A DNA stretch of 64,000 nt from Sulfurivermis fontis (GCF_004001245.1 NZ_AP018724.1:1356501-1420500), one strand, 5' to 3'. Counted from the first letter of the stretch, positions 1 through 8,687 are shown. Made by a program: numbers and translations. The notes: generated by a model not told the origin, from the sequence alone.

Positions 1-22
1 GGATAGTCGGCAGGCAATTTCA

Positions 23-999
23 TCAGTAGGCGCCTCGGGTAGCAACTGCCGCCACCGTATCGAATCCGGGGGCGCTTGCGCGAGCCTGGCAAGCTTGTGG
101 CAATTCGATGCGGTAGGCGCCGAGGCCCATGGTGGTCAATTTGCCGACGTGCAGGTACTGCCCATGCCAGAGTGCCGGCCAGAAGGTTTCCAGGCCGTGA
201 AGCGAGAGGCGGATATGGCCGATCAGCCCGCCCATCTTGTGGCCGCGTTGCTGGCGGGAGGAATAGCGTTCCAGGTCGATCCAGTGCATCGCCGTGCTGT
301 ACGCCGGCGGCGAGTCGGGGGCGAGATAGGGAAGATGGCACTCGGCAAAACCGGCACCGTCGCTGTGGTACTGGCCCAGACGCAGGATGCGCTGGCGGAT
401 GGCCAACAGCAGGGTGGTGGGGGTCAGGTTTTCTGCCGCGACCAGGCCATTGCCCTGCTTCAGGCGCAACGGTGTCAGGAAATGCAGGGTGACACTCTCC
501 GGGACAGGAGGCGTGACCGGCGTGGTGTACCCATTGCCGGATGGTCGGCCCAACGGCTACCGTCGTGCTGCTGCACCGTCTCCAGCCGGAAGATGGTGGA
601 GCGGCTGCCGACGCCGCGTAGCCCGGCCTGATACATGGCTTCAGCGACCAGGGTTGCCATTTGTCGTGCACGCCCGACCAGCGTGACCTCGACGGTGTAT
701 GGTTCTTTGCTCCCATTCTGTGGCAAGGGGCGCAGGATGAGCGGATGCGGGGCGTTGGTATTGACGCCATCGCTGGTATCGCCGGCGGTTGGGGTTTCAA
801 AGAGATAGGTGTAGTTGCAGGCCTGCTGCCGCGGGCAATTGCCGCAGTTGTCCAGTGCGGTATTGCAGCAGTGGGCGCGCAGGGAATGGCCGAACGCTCC
901 GCGCCAGGCGGAGCCGAGGTATTCAAGCGGTGACAGCGGCCCCTAGGGGCGATAGAGAAAGCGCAGCCGCGTGTATTCGGGAACCCAAAAACCAGACAT
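23..999 (-). pseudogene. cas6: Degraded CRISPR-associated endoribonuclease Cas6
   Basis: Read leftward from an ATG at 999, the conceptual protein has the Cas6 (RAMP-fold crRNA-processing nuclease) layout. It has an N-terminal strand ending LRFLYRP, then PLSPLEYLGSAWRGAFGH, a Cys-rich stretch (DNCGNCPRQQACNYTYLFE), the VEVTLVGRAR segment, and a C-terminal half with VTLHFLTPLRLK, RYSSRQ, MGGLIGHI and a Gly-rich HVGKLTTMGLGAYR end. Two lesions break it. An in-frame TAG lies at 943-945, codon 19. A frameshift lies at about 545-558, where the first frame must give way to the frame that ends at 23; a TAG closes that second frame just upstream. No cas operon or CRISPR array is visible, but the window edge is only 22 bases away. 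Family assignment is from motifs; sequencing error cannot be excluded. Confidence 0.75.
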
Positions 1000-1027
1000 C
1001 TTTATTGTAGTTATGTGCCGATTTTAA

Positions 1028-1180
1028 GGAAGCTCTGAATAAGTTCAGAGCTTCCGCGGCACAGGGATGTGCCGCCATTTTCCAACGACGATAAGTCGTT
1101 GGAAAATGAAGCCAAGCGAAAATCACACTTTTCGCTTGGCGTGGTCTGAAAAGTCCAGGATGGACTTATTCAGACCTTCC
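1028..1180. mobile_element. IS5-like five-hairpin MITE, copy 1 (intact, 153 bp)
   Basis: A 153-bp non-coding element with imperfect terminal inverted repeats (GGAAGCTCTGAATAAGT left, GGAAGGTCTGAATAAGT on the opposite strand at the right end). It is flanked by a direct TTAA duplication at 1024-1027 and 1181-1184. The interior folds into five successive hairpins with almost no spacer. It lies between the cas6 remnant and the dnr-like gene. The ends and the 4-bp duplication resemble the IS5 group of IS elements; no transposase is encoded. Confidence 0.85.
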
Positions 1181-1376
1181 TTAATTGTAAGTGCGAATCT
1201 ACCGTAGGCTCTATCGGTATGACAATACAGATAATCCCGGAACGCGCCTTCGCTGCGTCAGCCTGATGGCAGGCGATGGAATCTAATCCAGTCTGAGCAG
1301 TCGATTATTGCCCCATCGAAATTACTAATTCACTGCTGTATTGCATAGGCAGGCAGCGGTTAGCATAATCAGGTGT

Positions 1377-2063
1377 ATGGATCAGGCAATCATTTCAGAT
1401 CAGGAACTGCGCTCGCATGCTTTGTTCAGCGGCTTGAGTGACGATGAGCTGGCGCGTATCAAGGAAGGTATTCAGCTGGTGCACTTGGCGGAAGGGGAGC
1501 ATCTGTTCACCCAGGGGCAGCCGGCGGATCGCTTTTTCATGTTGCGACGCGGTCAGGTCAAGCTGTATCGGCTTTCCCCCACCGGCAATGAAAAGGTCAT
1601 CGAGATCATTCGTCCCGGGCAGTGCTTCGCCGAGGCGGTGATGTTCATGGATGTGCAGCGCTATCCGGTCAGCTCGCAGGCCCTGGTCCCGGCCGAACTC
1701 TATGCCATCAACAATCGGAGTTTCCTGGGGGTGTTGCGCGATTCCGTGGATACCTGCTTCCGCGTGATGGCGGACATGAGTGTGCGGCTGCATCATCGCC
1801 TGAACGAAATCGATGCTCTGACACTGCAGAATGCCACGCTGCGCCTGGTCAACTACCTGGTCGGTCAGGCGCCCAAGGGGGCTGACAAGGAGGCCGAGGT
1901 ATCCTTGCCGGCGGCGAAGAACATCATCGCCTCCCGCTTGTCGGTGCAGCCGGAAACCCTGTCACGAATCCTTCATTCCCTGAGCGATCAGGGACTCATC
2001 AGCGTCAAGGGCCTCAGCGTCCATATCCACGACCTGAAGAAACTGCGCGCCTATTGCGAATAG
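1377..2063 (+). CDS. dnr: DNR-type Crp/Fnr-family transcription regulator
   Basis: A 228-aa regulator with an N-terminal cyclic-nucleotide-binding-like beta-roll (about residues 20-130, including GEHLFTQGQPADRFFMLRRG), a dimerisation helix and a C-terminal winged helix-turn-helix. The recognition helix carries E-T-L-S-R, the E..SR pattern that reads TTGAT half-sites in FNR and DNR. The N-terminal cysteine cluster of FNR/ANR is absent, so it is not an Fe-S oxygen sensor of that kind; DNR proteins respond to NO. It is convergent with the nir operon and is the likely NO-dependent activator of the TTGAT-N4-ATCAA boxes in this window. I chose the ATG at 1377; an upstream in-frame TTG at 1341 looks less likely. 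The symbol is by analogy. Confidence 0.8.
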   Translation: MDQAIISDQELRSHALFSGLSDDELARIKEGIQLVHLAEGEHLFTQGQPADRFFMLRRGQVKLYRLSPTGNEKVIEIIRPGQCFAEAVMFMDVQRYPVSSQALVPAELYAINNRSFLGVLRDSVDTCFRVMADMSVRLHHRLNEIDALTLQNATLRLVNYLVGQAPKGADKEAEVSLPAAKNIIASRLSVQPETLSRILHSLSDQGLISVKGLSVHIHDLKKLRAYCE

Positions 2064-2113
2064 CCTGGGCGCAGACGATAACCGCCGCTTTCCGCCACAG
2101 CTTTGGACTCCAC

Positions 2114-3655
2114 TCAGTGGCTGGTTCCACGCCGGTAGGTCGTTTTGTTGTGAACGTTGTATTTGCCCGAAGGCTTCTTCATCGGCAGGCGCTTCACCTC
2201 TTCCAGTGTGGCCGCATCGTAGATCACCAGCGCGCCATCCATTTCCCAGATACTGACCAGGGCGTAGCGGCCGTCATGGGTAAACTCGACATGGGCGGCA
2301 GTCTTGCCCGGCGCCGGGCGCAGGGTCTTGACAATCTCCAGCGTGCGCTTGTCGATGACGTGCATGGCGTCCTTGTGCGGGCCGCTGAATACGTCTACCC
2401 AGGCATAAGGAGTGTCGTCGTGACTGCGCATGAAGAAGCCGGGACCGAGGGTGTCGATGCGCTTGATGACTTGCCAGGTTTTCAGGTCGATGACGCTGAC
2501 CACGCCCTCCTTGATATTGGGCGTGGCCAGCACTTCTCTCCCTTGGTGCTCGAAGGTGATGCCGGAGCCGAGATGCGGCATGCCGGGCAGATCGAGATCG
2601 GCAATCTTGCGGCCGATGTACAGATCCAGGACCTGACCACCACCATCGCGTGAAGCGCCGATGAGGTGTTCGTATTCTTGATCGAAGAAAAAGTCATCCA
2701 GATAGCCCTCGGTAGACATGCGCCGCAACGGGAACGGTCGCACGACCTCATCGCTCTGCTCCTTGTGGAAGTCGTGCACCCAGCCACCAAAGCCCGGCGG
2801 CGGCCGATCGGCATAATTGATTTCCCATACCTCGGGGATGTCCTTCAGCGCGGCGATGAAGCTCTGTCGCGGGGGAGCCGTGTAGACGGCGCTGACACGT
2901 GAACTGGTGCCGTCCTTGCCGACGGTATCCCACAGCCGGATCGGCTGCAGGGTAGCGGCGTCGAGCAGTACCAGGCTGTGCGGCAGGTAGTTGGCCACCA
3001 TTACGTAACGTCCATCGGCCGAGACGGCGATGTTGCGGCTGTTGATGCCGGCGCGGACCTCGCTGACCAGGGTCAGGTTGTAGAGATCGTATTTGCTGAC
3101 CCAGCCGTCGCGCGAGCTGAGATAGACGAAGCGGCCATCCGGCGAGTATTTGGGGCCGCCGTGCAGGGCGTAGCGCGTGGGAAAGCGATGGATGGCCTGG
3201 AACTTGTCGCCATCGAGTAGCGTGATGTGATGGTCGCCGAGTTCCACCACCAGAAACAGGTTCTGCATGTTGGCTTTGTAGCGCGGCACATCCGGCAGGT
3301 CATTTTCCCTGGCATGTTGCAGGTGACTGGCGCGGATCTCGTTCATGCCCCAGGTTGGCGTGATGGCCGGCTCGGTATAGATGAGGTCGGCCAGTGCCTT
3401 GATCTCGTTCTCCGACAGGACTGCGGCAAAGCCGGCCATCTGCGTGGCGGGGCGGCCATGGGCAATGACATCCATGGCCTCGCTCTTGCGTACACGGCTC
3501 AGGTTCTGCGGCAGCAGGGCCGGGCCGATGCCGCCGAGGCGCTCGACGCCATGGCAGCTGGCGCAGTGTTGGGCATATAGCTCGGTACTTGGACGTGGTT
3601 GGGCGACTGCACTGCACGCCGTCAGCAGCAGCGCAAGGGAGAGCAGTGATTTCAT
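2114..3655 (-). CDS. nirN: NirN, cytochrome c / d1-type protein of heme d1 biosynthesis
   Basis: A 513-aa periplasmic protein with a signal sequence (possible lipobox LTAC at residues 11-14, otherwise cleavage near AVA-Q). It has one c-type heme motif, CASCH at residues 31-35, with a likely Met ligand in ATQMAGF, followed by a long NirS/NirF-like eight-bladed d1-binding propeller. NirN is known to oxidise dihydro-heme d1 in the last step of d1 synthesis and to help transfer it to NirS. Its ATG overlaps the nirJ stop as ATGA, so translation is probably coupled. It is the last gene of the nir operon and converges on the dnr-like gene. Confidence 0.88.
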   Translation of the reverse strand: MKSLLSLALLLTACSAVAQPRPSTELYAQHCASCHGVERLGGIGPALLPQNLSRVRKSEAMDVIAHGRPATQMAGFAAVLSENEIKALADLIYTEPAITPTWGMNEIRASHLQHARENDLPDVPRYKANMQNLFLVVELGDHHITLLDGDKFQAIHRFPTRYALHGGPKYSPDGRFVYLSSRDGWVSKYDLYNLTLVSEVRAGINSRNIAVSADGRYVMVANYLPHSLVLLDAATLQPIRLWDTVGKDGTSSRVSAVYTAPPRQSFIAALKDIPEVWEINYADRPPPGFGGWVHDFHKEQSDEVVRPFPLRRMSTEGYLDDFFFDQEYEHLIGASRDGGGQVLDLYIGRKIADLDLPGMPHLGSGITFEHQGREVLATPNIKEGVVSVIDLKTWQVIKRIDTLGPGFFMRSHDDTPYAWVDVFSGPHKDAMHVIDKRTLEIVKTLRPAPGKTAAHVEFTHDGRYALVSIWEMDGALVIYDAATLEEVKRLPMKKPSGKYNVHNKTTYRRGTSH

Positions 3656-4824
3656 GAACCGACCTTTCGCTGCGGGGCAGCCACGGTGGGGAGGACTTCT
3701 TCGTCGTCCAGGTAGCAGCCCGGATCTTCCGCCCAGGGGTTGCCGCTGGTCTGCTGGGCGCGCACGCGGGTGTTGCCGTTGCAGATGGTCAGGTGCATGC
3801 ATTCGGCGCAGCGCCCCTGTACCGGGCGCGGCTGCTGCTTGAGGCCGGCCATCAGCGGGTCGTTGGTGTCCTGCCAGATGGCGGAGAAGGGACGCTCGCG
3901 TACATTGCCCAGCGTGTGGTGCCACCACATGGTGTCAGGGTGCACATTGCCCAGGTTGTCGATGTTGGCGATGTTGATGCCGGAGGCGTTGCCGCCCCAC
4001 TGTACCAGCCGCTGCTCCATCTCGGCGGCGCGATCGGGAAAATTTCTGCGCACCCACATCAGGAAGTAGACGCCGTCGGCATCGTTGTTTCCGGTGACGT
4101 ATTCGCGGCGGATACCGCGCCGCTGCTCATCGAGGCAGCGTGCGAACAGCAGGTCCATGGCATCGCGGGTGACGCGGTGGTAAACATCGTCACGGCGGTT
4201 GCGGTTGCCGCGTCCGGCGTAATTGAGATGGGACAGATAGAACTTGTCGATGTTTTCCTCGTCCATCAGCGCCAGCAGCTGCGGCAGCTCGGCGGCATTG
4301 TCCTGGGTAAGGGTAAAGCGCACGCCCACCTTGATGCCGTGGTCACGGCATAGTCGGATGGCGTGCAGCGAACGGGCAAAGGCGCCTTCGAGACGGCGGA
4401 AGCGGTCATGGGTGGCCGCGATGCCGTCGAGGCTGATGCCGACGTAGTTGTAGCCGGTGGCGGCGATGGCGCCGATATTGGCTTCGTCGATGAGCGTGCC
4501 GTTGGTGGACAGGCCAACATAAAAGCCCATGGCCTTGGCACGTCGCGATATCTCGAAGATATCGGGGCGCAGCAGCGGCTCGCCGCCGGACAGGATCAGT
4601 ACCGGCACCTTGAACTCTTTCAGATCATCCAGCACCGTGTATACCTCGGCCGTGGACAGCTCGCCGACAAAGTCCTTGTCGGCGGAGGTGGCGTAGCAGT
4701 GCTTGCAGGTGAGGTTGCAGCGCCGCACCAGGTTCCAGATCACCACCGGGCCCGCCGGTTTGCGTGCCGGCATGACAGGCGCCGGGTGCAGCAGGTGCTC
4801 CATGAACTGTGACAGTCGGAACAT
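3652..4824 (-). CDS. nirJ: NirJ, radical SAM heme d1 biosynthesis enzyme
   Basis: A 390-aa radical SAM protein. The CxxxCxxC cluster motif is CNLTCKHC at residues 36-43, followed by LILSGGEPLL and STNGTLI. A C-terminal Cys-rich region (CAECMHLTIC plus a later Cys) fits the SPASM-like auxiliary cluster. NirJ removes two propionate side chains from didecarboxysiroheme during heme d1 synthesis. The gene starts 3 nt after nirH ends and overlaps nirN by 4 nt. Length is normal for the family. Confidence 0.92.
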   Translation of the reverse strand: MFRLSQFMEHLLHPAPVMPARKPAGPVVIWNLVRRCNLTCKHCYATSADKDFVGELSTAEVYTVLDDLKEFKVPVLILSGGEPLLRPDIFEISRRAKAMGFYVGLSTNGTLIDEANIGAIAATGYNYVGISLDGIAATHDRFRRLEGAFARSLHAIRLCRDHGIKVGVRFTLTQDNAAELPQLLALMDEENIDKFYLSHLNYAGRGNRNRRDDVYHRVTRDAMDLLFARCLDEQRRGIRREYVTGNNDADGVYFLMWVRRNFPDRAAEMEQRLVQWGGNASGINIANIDNLGNVHPDTMWWHHTLGNVRERPFSAIWQDTNDPLMAGLKQQPRPVQGRCAECMHLTICNGNTRVRAQQTSGNPWAEDPGCYLDDEEVLPTVAAPQRKVGS

Positions 4825-4827
4825 GGC

Positions 4828-5337
4828 TCAATCTCCGCGGTTGCCGAGGCGCAGCCCGGTCTTTTTCAGGATGCGCGTGCTGTACAACACCGCATGGCCG
4901 CGATCGTCATCGCCGAGCAGACGGGCGATCTCCTCCACCTGGGCATCGGTCTCCGCGCGGCTGCGGCCGTGCACCATGGCGAACAGGTTGTAGGGCCAGT
5001 CGGGCAGAAAACGCGGGCGGCGGTAGCAGTGGCTGACGAAGGGCAGGGCGCCCAGCTTCGGGCCGAGGATATGGATGCGCTCGTCGGGGACATCCCACAC
5101 CGTCATGCCGTTGCAGGTGTAGCCCAGGGCATAGTGGTTGGGGACCAGACCGATACGGCGGATGATGCCGTTTTGCTGCATGGCCTGCAGCCGCTGCATC
5201 ACTTCTTCCGCGCTGATGCCGAGCTGATCGGCAAGGACATGGTAGGGCTCTGCCACCAGCGGCAGGCCGCCCTGGGTGGCGACGATCAGCGCACGATCGG
5301 TGGCGTCGGGGAGGGCGATGACCCTGGCTTCGCTCAT
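4828..5337 (-). CDS. nirH: NirH, siroheme decarboxylase subunit
   Basis: A 169-aa Lrp/AsnC-like protein. It has a winged-helix start (DRALIVATQGGLPLVAEPYHVLADQLGISAEEV), then IIRRIGLVPNHYALGYTCNGMTVWDV and an AsnC_trans_reg-like core with CYRRPRFLPDWPYNLFAMVHG. Together with NirD, L and G it decarboxylates siroheme to 12,18-didecarboxysiroheme. Its ATG overlaps the nirG stop (ATGA at 5337-5334). It is assigned NirH rather than NirL by operon position; NirL and NirH share the same fold and closely related sequence. Confidence 0.85.
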   Translation of the reverse strand: MSEARVIALPDATDRALIVATQGGLPLVAEPYHVLADQLGISAEEVMQRLQAMQQNGIIRRIGLVPNHYALGYTCNGMTVWDVPDERIHILGPKLGALPFVSHCYRRPRFLPDWPYNLFAMVHGRSRAETDAQVEEIARLLGDDDRGHAVLYSTRILKKTGLRLGNRGD

Positions 5338-5777
5338 ACCGCGAACCTCAGGTTGAGGTAGTACTCTTCCAGCTTGGGCATGTTGTAGACCGGGTAGCCG
5401 GTCTCGGCCTCGATGGCCCGCAACGTGTCCTGCAACTGCTGCTCGGTTTCGGTGGCCAGCACGAACCACATGTTGAACTCGTGGGTGCGCTCGTAGTTGT
5501 GCGCCACTTCCACATGGGCATTGACCTGGGCGGCGACGCGGTCGAAATCCTGCGCGGGGATGCGCATGGCCACCAGACTGAGCGCGCCGCCCAGGCGCTC
5601 GGCATGAAACAGCGGGCCGAAGCGGGTGATGGTATTTTGTTCGCGCAGTGCCGCGAGGCGCTGCAACAGGTCATCTTCCGTGATGCCAAGTTGTTCCGCC
5701 GCCGCGGCATACGGACGCGCGCAGATGGGAAAGCCATCCTGCAGGGCATTGATGATGGCGCGGTCTATGGCATCCAC
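5334..5777 (-). CDS. nirG: NirG, siroheme decarboxylase subunit
   Basis: A 147-aa protein beginning DAIDRAIINALQDGFPICARPYAAAAEQLGI in a winged helix, then RFGPLFHAERLGGALSLVAMRIP, the conserved AHNYERTHEFNMWFVLATE core and an LEEYYLNLRF end. I choose the GTG at 5777, overlapping the nirL stop as TAGTG; this gives the family's usual length. The frame stays open upstream, but that part lies inside nirL. It belongs to the NirD/NirG half of the siroheme decarboxylase complex. Confidence 0.85.
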   Translation of the reverse strand: MDAIDRAIINALQDGFPICARPYAAAAEQLGITEDDLLQRLAALREQNTITRFGPLFHAERLGGALSLVAMRIPAQDFDRVAAQVNAHVEVAHNYERTHEFNMWFVLATETEQQLQDTLRAIEAETGYPVYNMPKLEEYYLNLRFAV

Positions 5778-6310
5778 TATTGCGACATCCCGCTTGGCGC
5801 CGGCGCATAGATTGCCCCACGTTGCTTGAAGCGGCGGCGGCTGAACAGCACTTCGTGCGGCACATCCGCCAAGCCACAATGCTGCTCGATCTGGCGCACC
5901 CGTTCCAGCACGGCGTCGCGGTCCTGCCCATGGATCATGCAGAACAGGTTGTAGGGCCAGGCCGGCAGGCGGCGCGGACGGCGATAACACAGGGTGACGA
6001 AGTCGAAGCGGCCGATGCAGTGGCCCAGCTCGCTGACCCTGGCATCGTCGATATCCCACACCACCATGGCGTTGGCGCGGTAGCCCAGTTCGCGGTGGCG
6101 CACCACCACGCCGAGGCGCTTGATGGTGCCGTCGGCGAGCAGGGCGGCGAGGCGGTTGATGACCTCGCCTTCATTCAGGCCGCATTGCCGGCCCAGTTCG
6201 GCATAGGGGTGGGAGACCAGCGGCAGACCGTGCTGGATGGCGGCGATCAGGCGGCGATCGACGTCGGTCAGATTGTCGGGATGCATGCGCGGCAGTACGT
6301 TCATGTCCAT
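5777..6310 (-). CDS. nirL: NirL, siroheme decarboxylase subunit
   Basis: A protein of about 175 aa, paralogous to NirH. It has a winged helix (DVDRRLIAAIQHGLPLVSHPYAELGRQCGL), then GTIKRLGVVVRHRELGYRANAMVVWDID and CYRRPRRLPAWPYNLFCMIHG. Two starts are possible: ATG 6310, or ATG 6304, which overlaps the nirD stop as ATGA. The second matches the coupling used by its neighbours. It acts in heme d1 synthesis with NirD, G and H. Confidence 0.86.
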   Translation of the reverse strand: MDMNVLPRMHPDNLTDVDRRLIAAIQHGLPLVSHPYAELGRQCGLNEGEVINRLAALLADGTIKRLGVVVRHRELGYRANAMVVWDIDDARVSELGHCIGRFDFVTLCYRRPRRLPAWPYNLFCMIHGQDRDAVLERVRQIEQHCGLADVPHEVLFSRRRFKQRGAIYAPAPSGMSQ

Positions 6311-6783
6311 TTCAGCTCGAACCCCAGGTCGATGTGAAAGTCTTCCAGCATCGGCAGGGCCATGACGGCGATGCCGCTGCGCTGCTCGATGTCTTCCAGT
6401 ACCTGTGTCAACTGTTTCTCATCCGCCGCAGTGGCGACGAACCACAGGTTGATGCGGTGCTCGCGTTCGTAGTTGTGATTCACGGCGTCGTAGCCGCTGA
6501 CCAGCGCGGCAACCTCTTCCAACCGTTCCGGCGGCACGGCCATGGCGGCGAGGGTACTGGCGCCGACGCGGTGGGTGCGGAACACGGCACCGACGCGGCT
6601 TACCGCGCCGGCGCCCTGCAGCTCGTGCAGGGCCGCGAGTACGGCGTCTTCCGTGGTGCCCAGCTTCTGCGCGATGTCGGCGTAGGGTGTTGGCGTCAGC
6701 GGCAGGTGGTGCTGGAAATCATTGAGCAACTGCCGCTCCAGCGTCCCCAGTTCCAGCGTTTCGGTATGGCGGTTGCGGTGCAT
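6301..6783 (-). CDS. nirD: NirD, siroheme decarboxylase subunit
   Basis: A 160-aa AsnC-like protein with a winged helix (ERQLLNDFQHHLPLTPTPYADIAQKLGTTED), then VSRVGAVFRTHRVGASTLAAMAVP, the NHNYEREHRINLWFVATA core and an LEDFHIDLGF end parallel to that of NirG. It starts 9 nt after nirF ends and overlaps nirL at its 3' end. Four separate small genes (D, L, G, H) encode the decarboxylase here, as in Pseudomonas; some bacteria fuse them. Confidence 0.87.
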   Translation of the reverse strand: MHRNRHTETLELGTLERQLLNDFQHHLPLTPTPYADIAQKLGTTEDAVLAALHELQGAGAVSRVGAVFRTHRVGASTLAAMAVPPERLEEVAALVSGYDAVNHNYEREHRINLWFVATAADEKQLTQVLEDIEQRSGIAVMALPMLEDFHIDLGFELKWT

Positions 6784-6792
6784 GTGGTACTC

Positions 6793-7959
6793 CTACAGGC
6801 CGATGCGATGGGCGCGGGCGGTGAAGAAGATGCCGCTCGGGCTGCGCACCGGCAGGCTGCCGAGGTGTTGCAGGGTGCGGGTGTCATAGATATCGACGCG
6901 ATTGTCGTCACGCGCCGACAGCCAGATTTGCTCGCCGCGCGGCGTGAATTCCATATGCAAAACCGCCTTGCCGGGCCTCAGGGTGGCGATGACCTTGTGC
7001 GTCACGGTGTCGATCACCTGTACCGTGTCGTTGTGCGGGTGGGCGAAGTTGACCCACAACTGGCGCCCGTCGGGGCGGGCCATGGCAAACACCGGCTGGC
7101 CATGCACGGCGATACGACCGGCCTCTTGCCAGTTGCGGCGATCGACGATGAGCACCTCGTGTCGGCCTATGGCCGGGAGGTAGGCGTGCTCCTCGCTGAG
7201 CGCCCAGCCTTCCAGGTGCGGCATCTTGTAGACCGGCAGCGGCTGTTCGCCGCGGCCATAGTTGTCGAGGATGCGCTGGACGCCGCGTTCCGGTCGCCAC
7301 AGGTCGAGCAGGGCGAGGCCATCCTCGCCGAACAGGCCGGCGATGTAATGGCGGCCATCCATGCTCACCAGGGCATCGTAGGGCTGGCGGCCGATGCCGC
7401 GGTACTTCTCGATCACCGGGTTGCGCGCATCGCGCAGATCGGCCACCCAGATCTCGCCGGCATCGTACAGGCTGAAGGCAAAGCGATTGTCCGTAGTGTC
7501 TTCCAGGCCCACCACCTTGGAATACTTGCCGTCGCCATAACTGGCCGGGATGTCGGCCAGCAGTTCCAGCGTGTCGGCAGCGAACACCTTGACGCCGCCC
7601 GGTTCGTAATTGGCCACCGCCACCAGGCGGCCATCCTGCGAGATGGCGCCGCCGATGCTGTTACCGGACTGCATGACGCGCTTGGCGATGCTGTGGCGCA
7701 GCATGTCCACCTTGGTGAGTGCGCCATCGCGGCCGAAGACATAGGCATAGCGTTCATCACGGGAGTAGACCACGGAGGCGTGGGACAGATCGCCCAGACC
7801 TTCGACACGGGCCAGCATCTTCCGGTGCGTGCTTTCGACTATGAGCACGCTGCCATCGGCGCGTTCGATGATCAGGCCGAGATCACCGGTGCCGCGCAGT
7901 GCCGGCGTGGCACAGCCGGCAAGCAGCAGGACGCAAATGGCGAGCAGACTACGGCGCAT
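6793..7959 (-). CDS. nirF: NirF, heme d1 biosynthesis lipoprotein
   Basis: A 388-aa protein with a lipoprotein signal (LLAGC, Cys16) followed by a d1-type beta-propeller related to NirS and NirN but without a c-heme. Known NirF proteins are periplasmic, often membrane-anchored, and bind heme d1 late in its synthesis. The ATG at 7959 has a good ribosome site (AAGGAG, 7 nt away) inside the end of nirC; the two genes overlap by 11 nt. Length is usual for the family. Confidence 0.9.
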   Translation of the reverse strand: MRRSLLAICVLLLAGCATPALRGTGDLGLIIERADGSVLIVESTHRKMLARVEGLGDLSHASVVYSRDERYAYVFGRDGALTKVDMLRHSIAKRVMQSGNSIGGAISQDGRLVAVANYEPGGVKVFAADTLELLADIPASYGDGKYSKVVGLEDTTDNRFAFSLYDAGEIWVADLRDARNPVIEKYRGIGRQPYDALVSMDGRHYIAGLFGEDGLALLDLWRPERGVQRILDNYGRGEQPLPVYKMPHLEGWALSEEHAYLPAIGRHEVLIVDRRNWQEAGRIAVHGQPVFAMARPDGRQLWVNFAHPHNDTVQVIDTVTHKVIATLRPGKAVLHMEFTPRGEQIWLSARDDNRVDIYDTRTLQHLGSLPVRSPSGIFFTARAHRIGL

Positions 7960-8287
7960 CGGGAACTCCTTTCATCAGCAGCGCAACCAGCCAGGCCACT
8001 TCTTCTTCAGTAAGCAAGCCGCGCCAGGGGGGCATCGGGGTACCGGCCCTGCCGTAGAGGACGGTGGCCTCCAGTGTTTCCGTAGGTTTTCCGGCCAGTG
8101 CCTGCGGCAGCAGGGTCGGGCCGAGGCCACCCTTCAGCGTCATGCCGTGACACGAGCCGCAGTCGTGGCGCAGCAGATGCAGCAGCTCGCGCTGACGTTC
8201 GGTACTGACTTCGGCGCTGGCCTGTGTGGTGGCTGCGGCGAGAGAGAGAACAGCGGTGAGCAGCAGCATGAGTGGATGGCGTCGCAT
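7949..8287 (-). CDS. nirC: NirC, cytochrome c55x
   Basis: A 112-aa small c-type cytochrome with a cleavable signal peptide (about residues 1-25), the heme motif CGSCH at residues 43-47, and a likely Met ligand in the GTPMPPW segment. NirC is a periplasmic electron carrier needed for nitrite reductase maturation or activity. It lies between the cupredoxin gene (3 nt gap) and nirF (11-nt overlap). Confidence 0.87.
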   Translation of the reverse strand: MRRHPLMLLLTAVLSLAAATTQASAEVSTERQRELLHLLRHDCGSCHGMTLKGGLGPTLLPQALAGKPTETLEATVLYGRAGTPMPPWRGLLTEEEVAWLVALLMKGVPDAP

Positions 8288-8290
8288 GGC

Positions 8291-8623
8291 TCACTCCACC
8301 ACGCGGATCACGCCGCGCATGTGATCCATGTGCGGCTGGCAGACATAGGGAAACACACCGACGGTGTCGAACTTGCGCTCGTAGGTGTCTTCGGGAAACA
8401 GGTATTCGCCCGGTTCCTCGCCGGCCTCGCGAAACCAGATGCTGTGAAACTGGCGTTTTTCCTTGTTGACCCAGCGCACGGTGGTGCCGCGCTTGATGGT
8501 GAGGTCTTCCGGAATGAATTTGAAGGCGGACATCTCGACGACCACCACCTCGTCAGCGGTGACGGCAGTGGTTATGGAAAACAGCAGAATGAGGCCCAGG
8601 CTCCAGGATGTCAGTCGTTGCAT
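8291..8623 (-). CDS. Periplasmic cupredoxin, probable electron donor in nitrite reduction
   Basis: A 110-aa protein with a signal peptide (about 1-22, cleavage near VTA-D) and a plastocyanin/azurin-like domain. Likely type-1 copper ligands are His60 (QFHSIWF), Cys95, His98 and a Met at 99 or 102 (YVCQPHMDHM). In denitrifiers, cytochrome c551 (NirM) or a blue-copper protein passes electrons to NirS. No NirM is seen in this operon, so this protein may fill that place; that is inference. ATG 8623 has AGGTGG 7 nt upstream and is preferred to the GTG at 8632. Confidence 0.75.
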   Translation of the reverse strand: MQRLTSWSLGLILLFSITTAVTADEVVVVEMSAFKFIPEDLTIKRGTTVRWVNKEKRQFHSIWFREAGEEPGEYLFPEDTYERKFDTVGVFPYVCQPHMDHMRGVIRVVE

Positions 8624-8659
8624 GACTACCACCTCGCTCAGCTAGGTCTTCCTTCCCTG

Positions 8660-8687
8660 AAGGCCGGGCTGTCGTGCAGCCCGGCTT
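8660..8687. other. Intercistronic hairpin in the nir operon
   Basis: A strong GC-rich stem (GCCGGGCTG pairing with CAGCCCGGC around a 5-nt loop) lies in the 144-nt gap between the multiheme gene and the cupredoxin gene. In the leftward transcript it has no U-tract, so it looks more like an RNA-stability or processing element than an intrinsic terminator. Confidence 0.5.

Noticed and set aside
1296-1330. FNR box upstream of the dnr-like gene (TCGAT...ATCGA)
   Set aside because: The half-sites are nine bases apart and do not match TTGAT-N4-ATCAA.
2114-3928. A longer NirN starting 273 nt upstream
   Set aside because: The extension lies entirely inside nirJ in another frame and has no signal peptide; the ATG at 3655 begins a proper signal sequence and overlaps the nirJ stop as ATGA.
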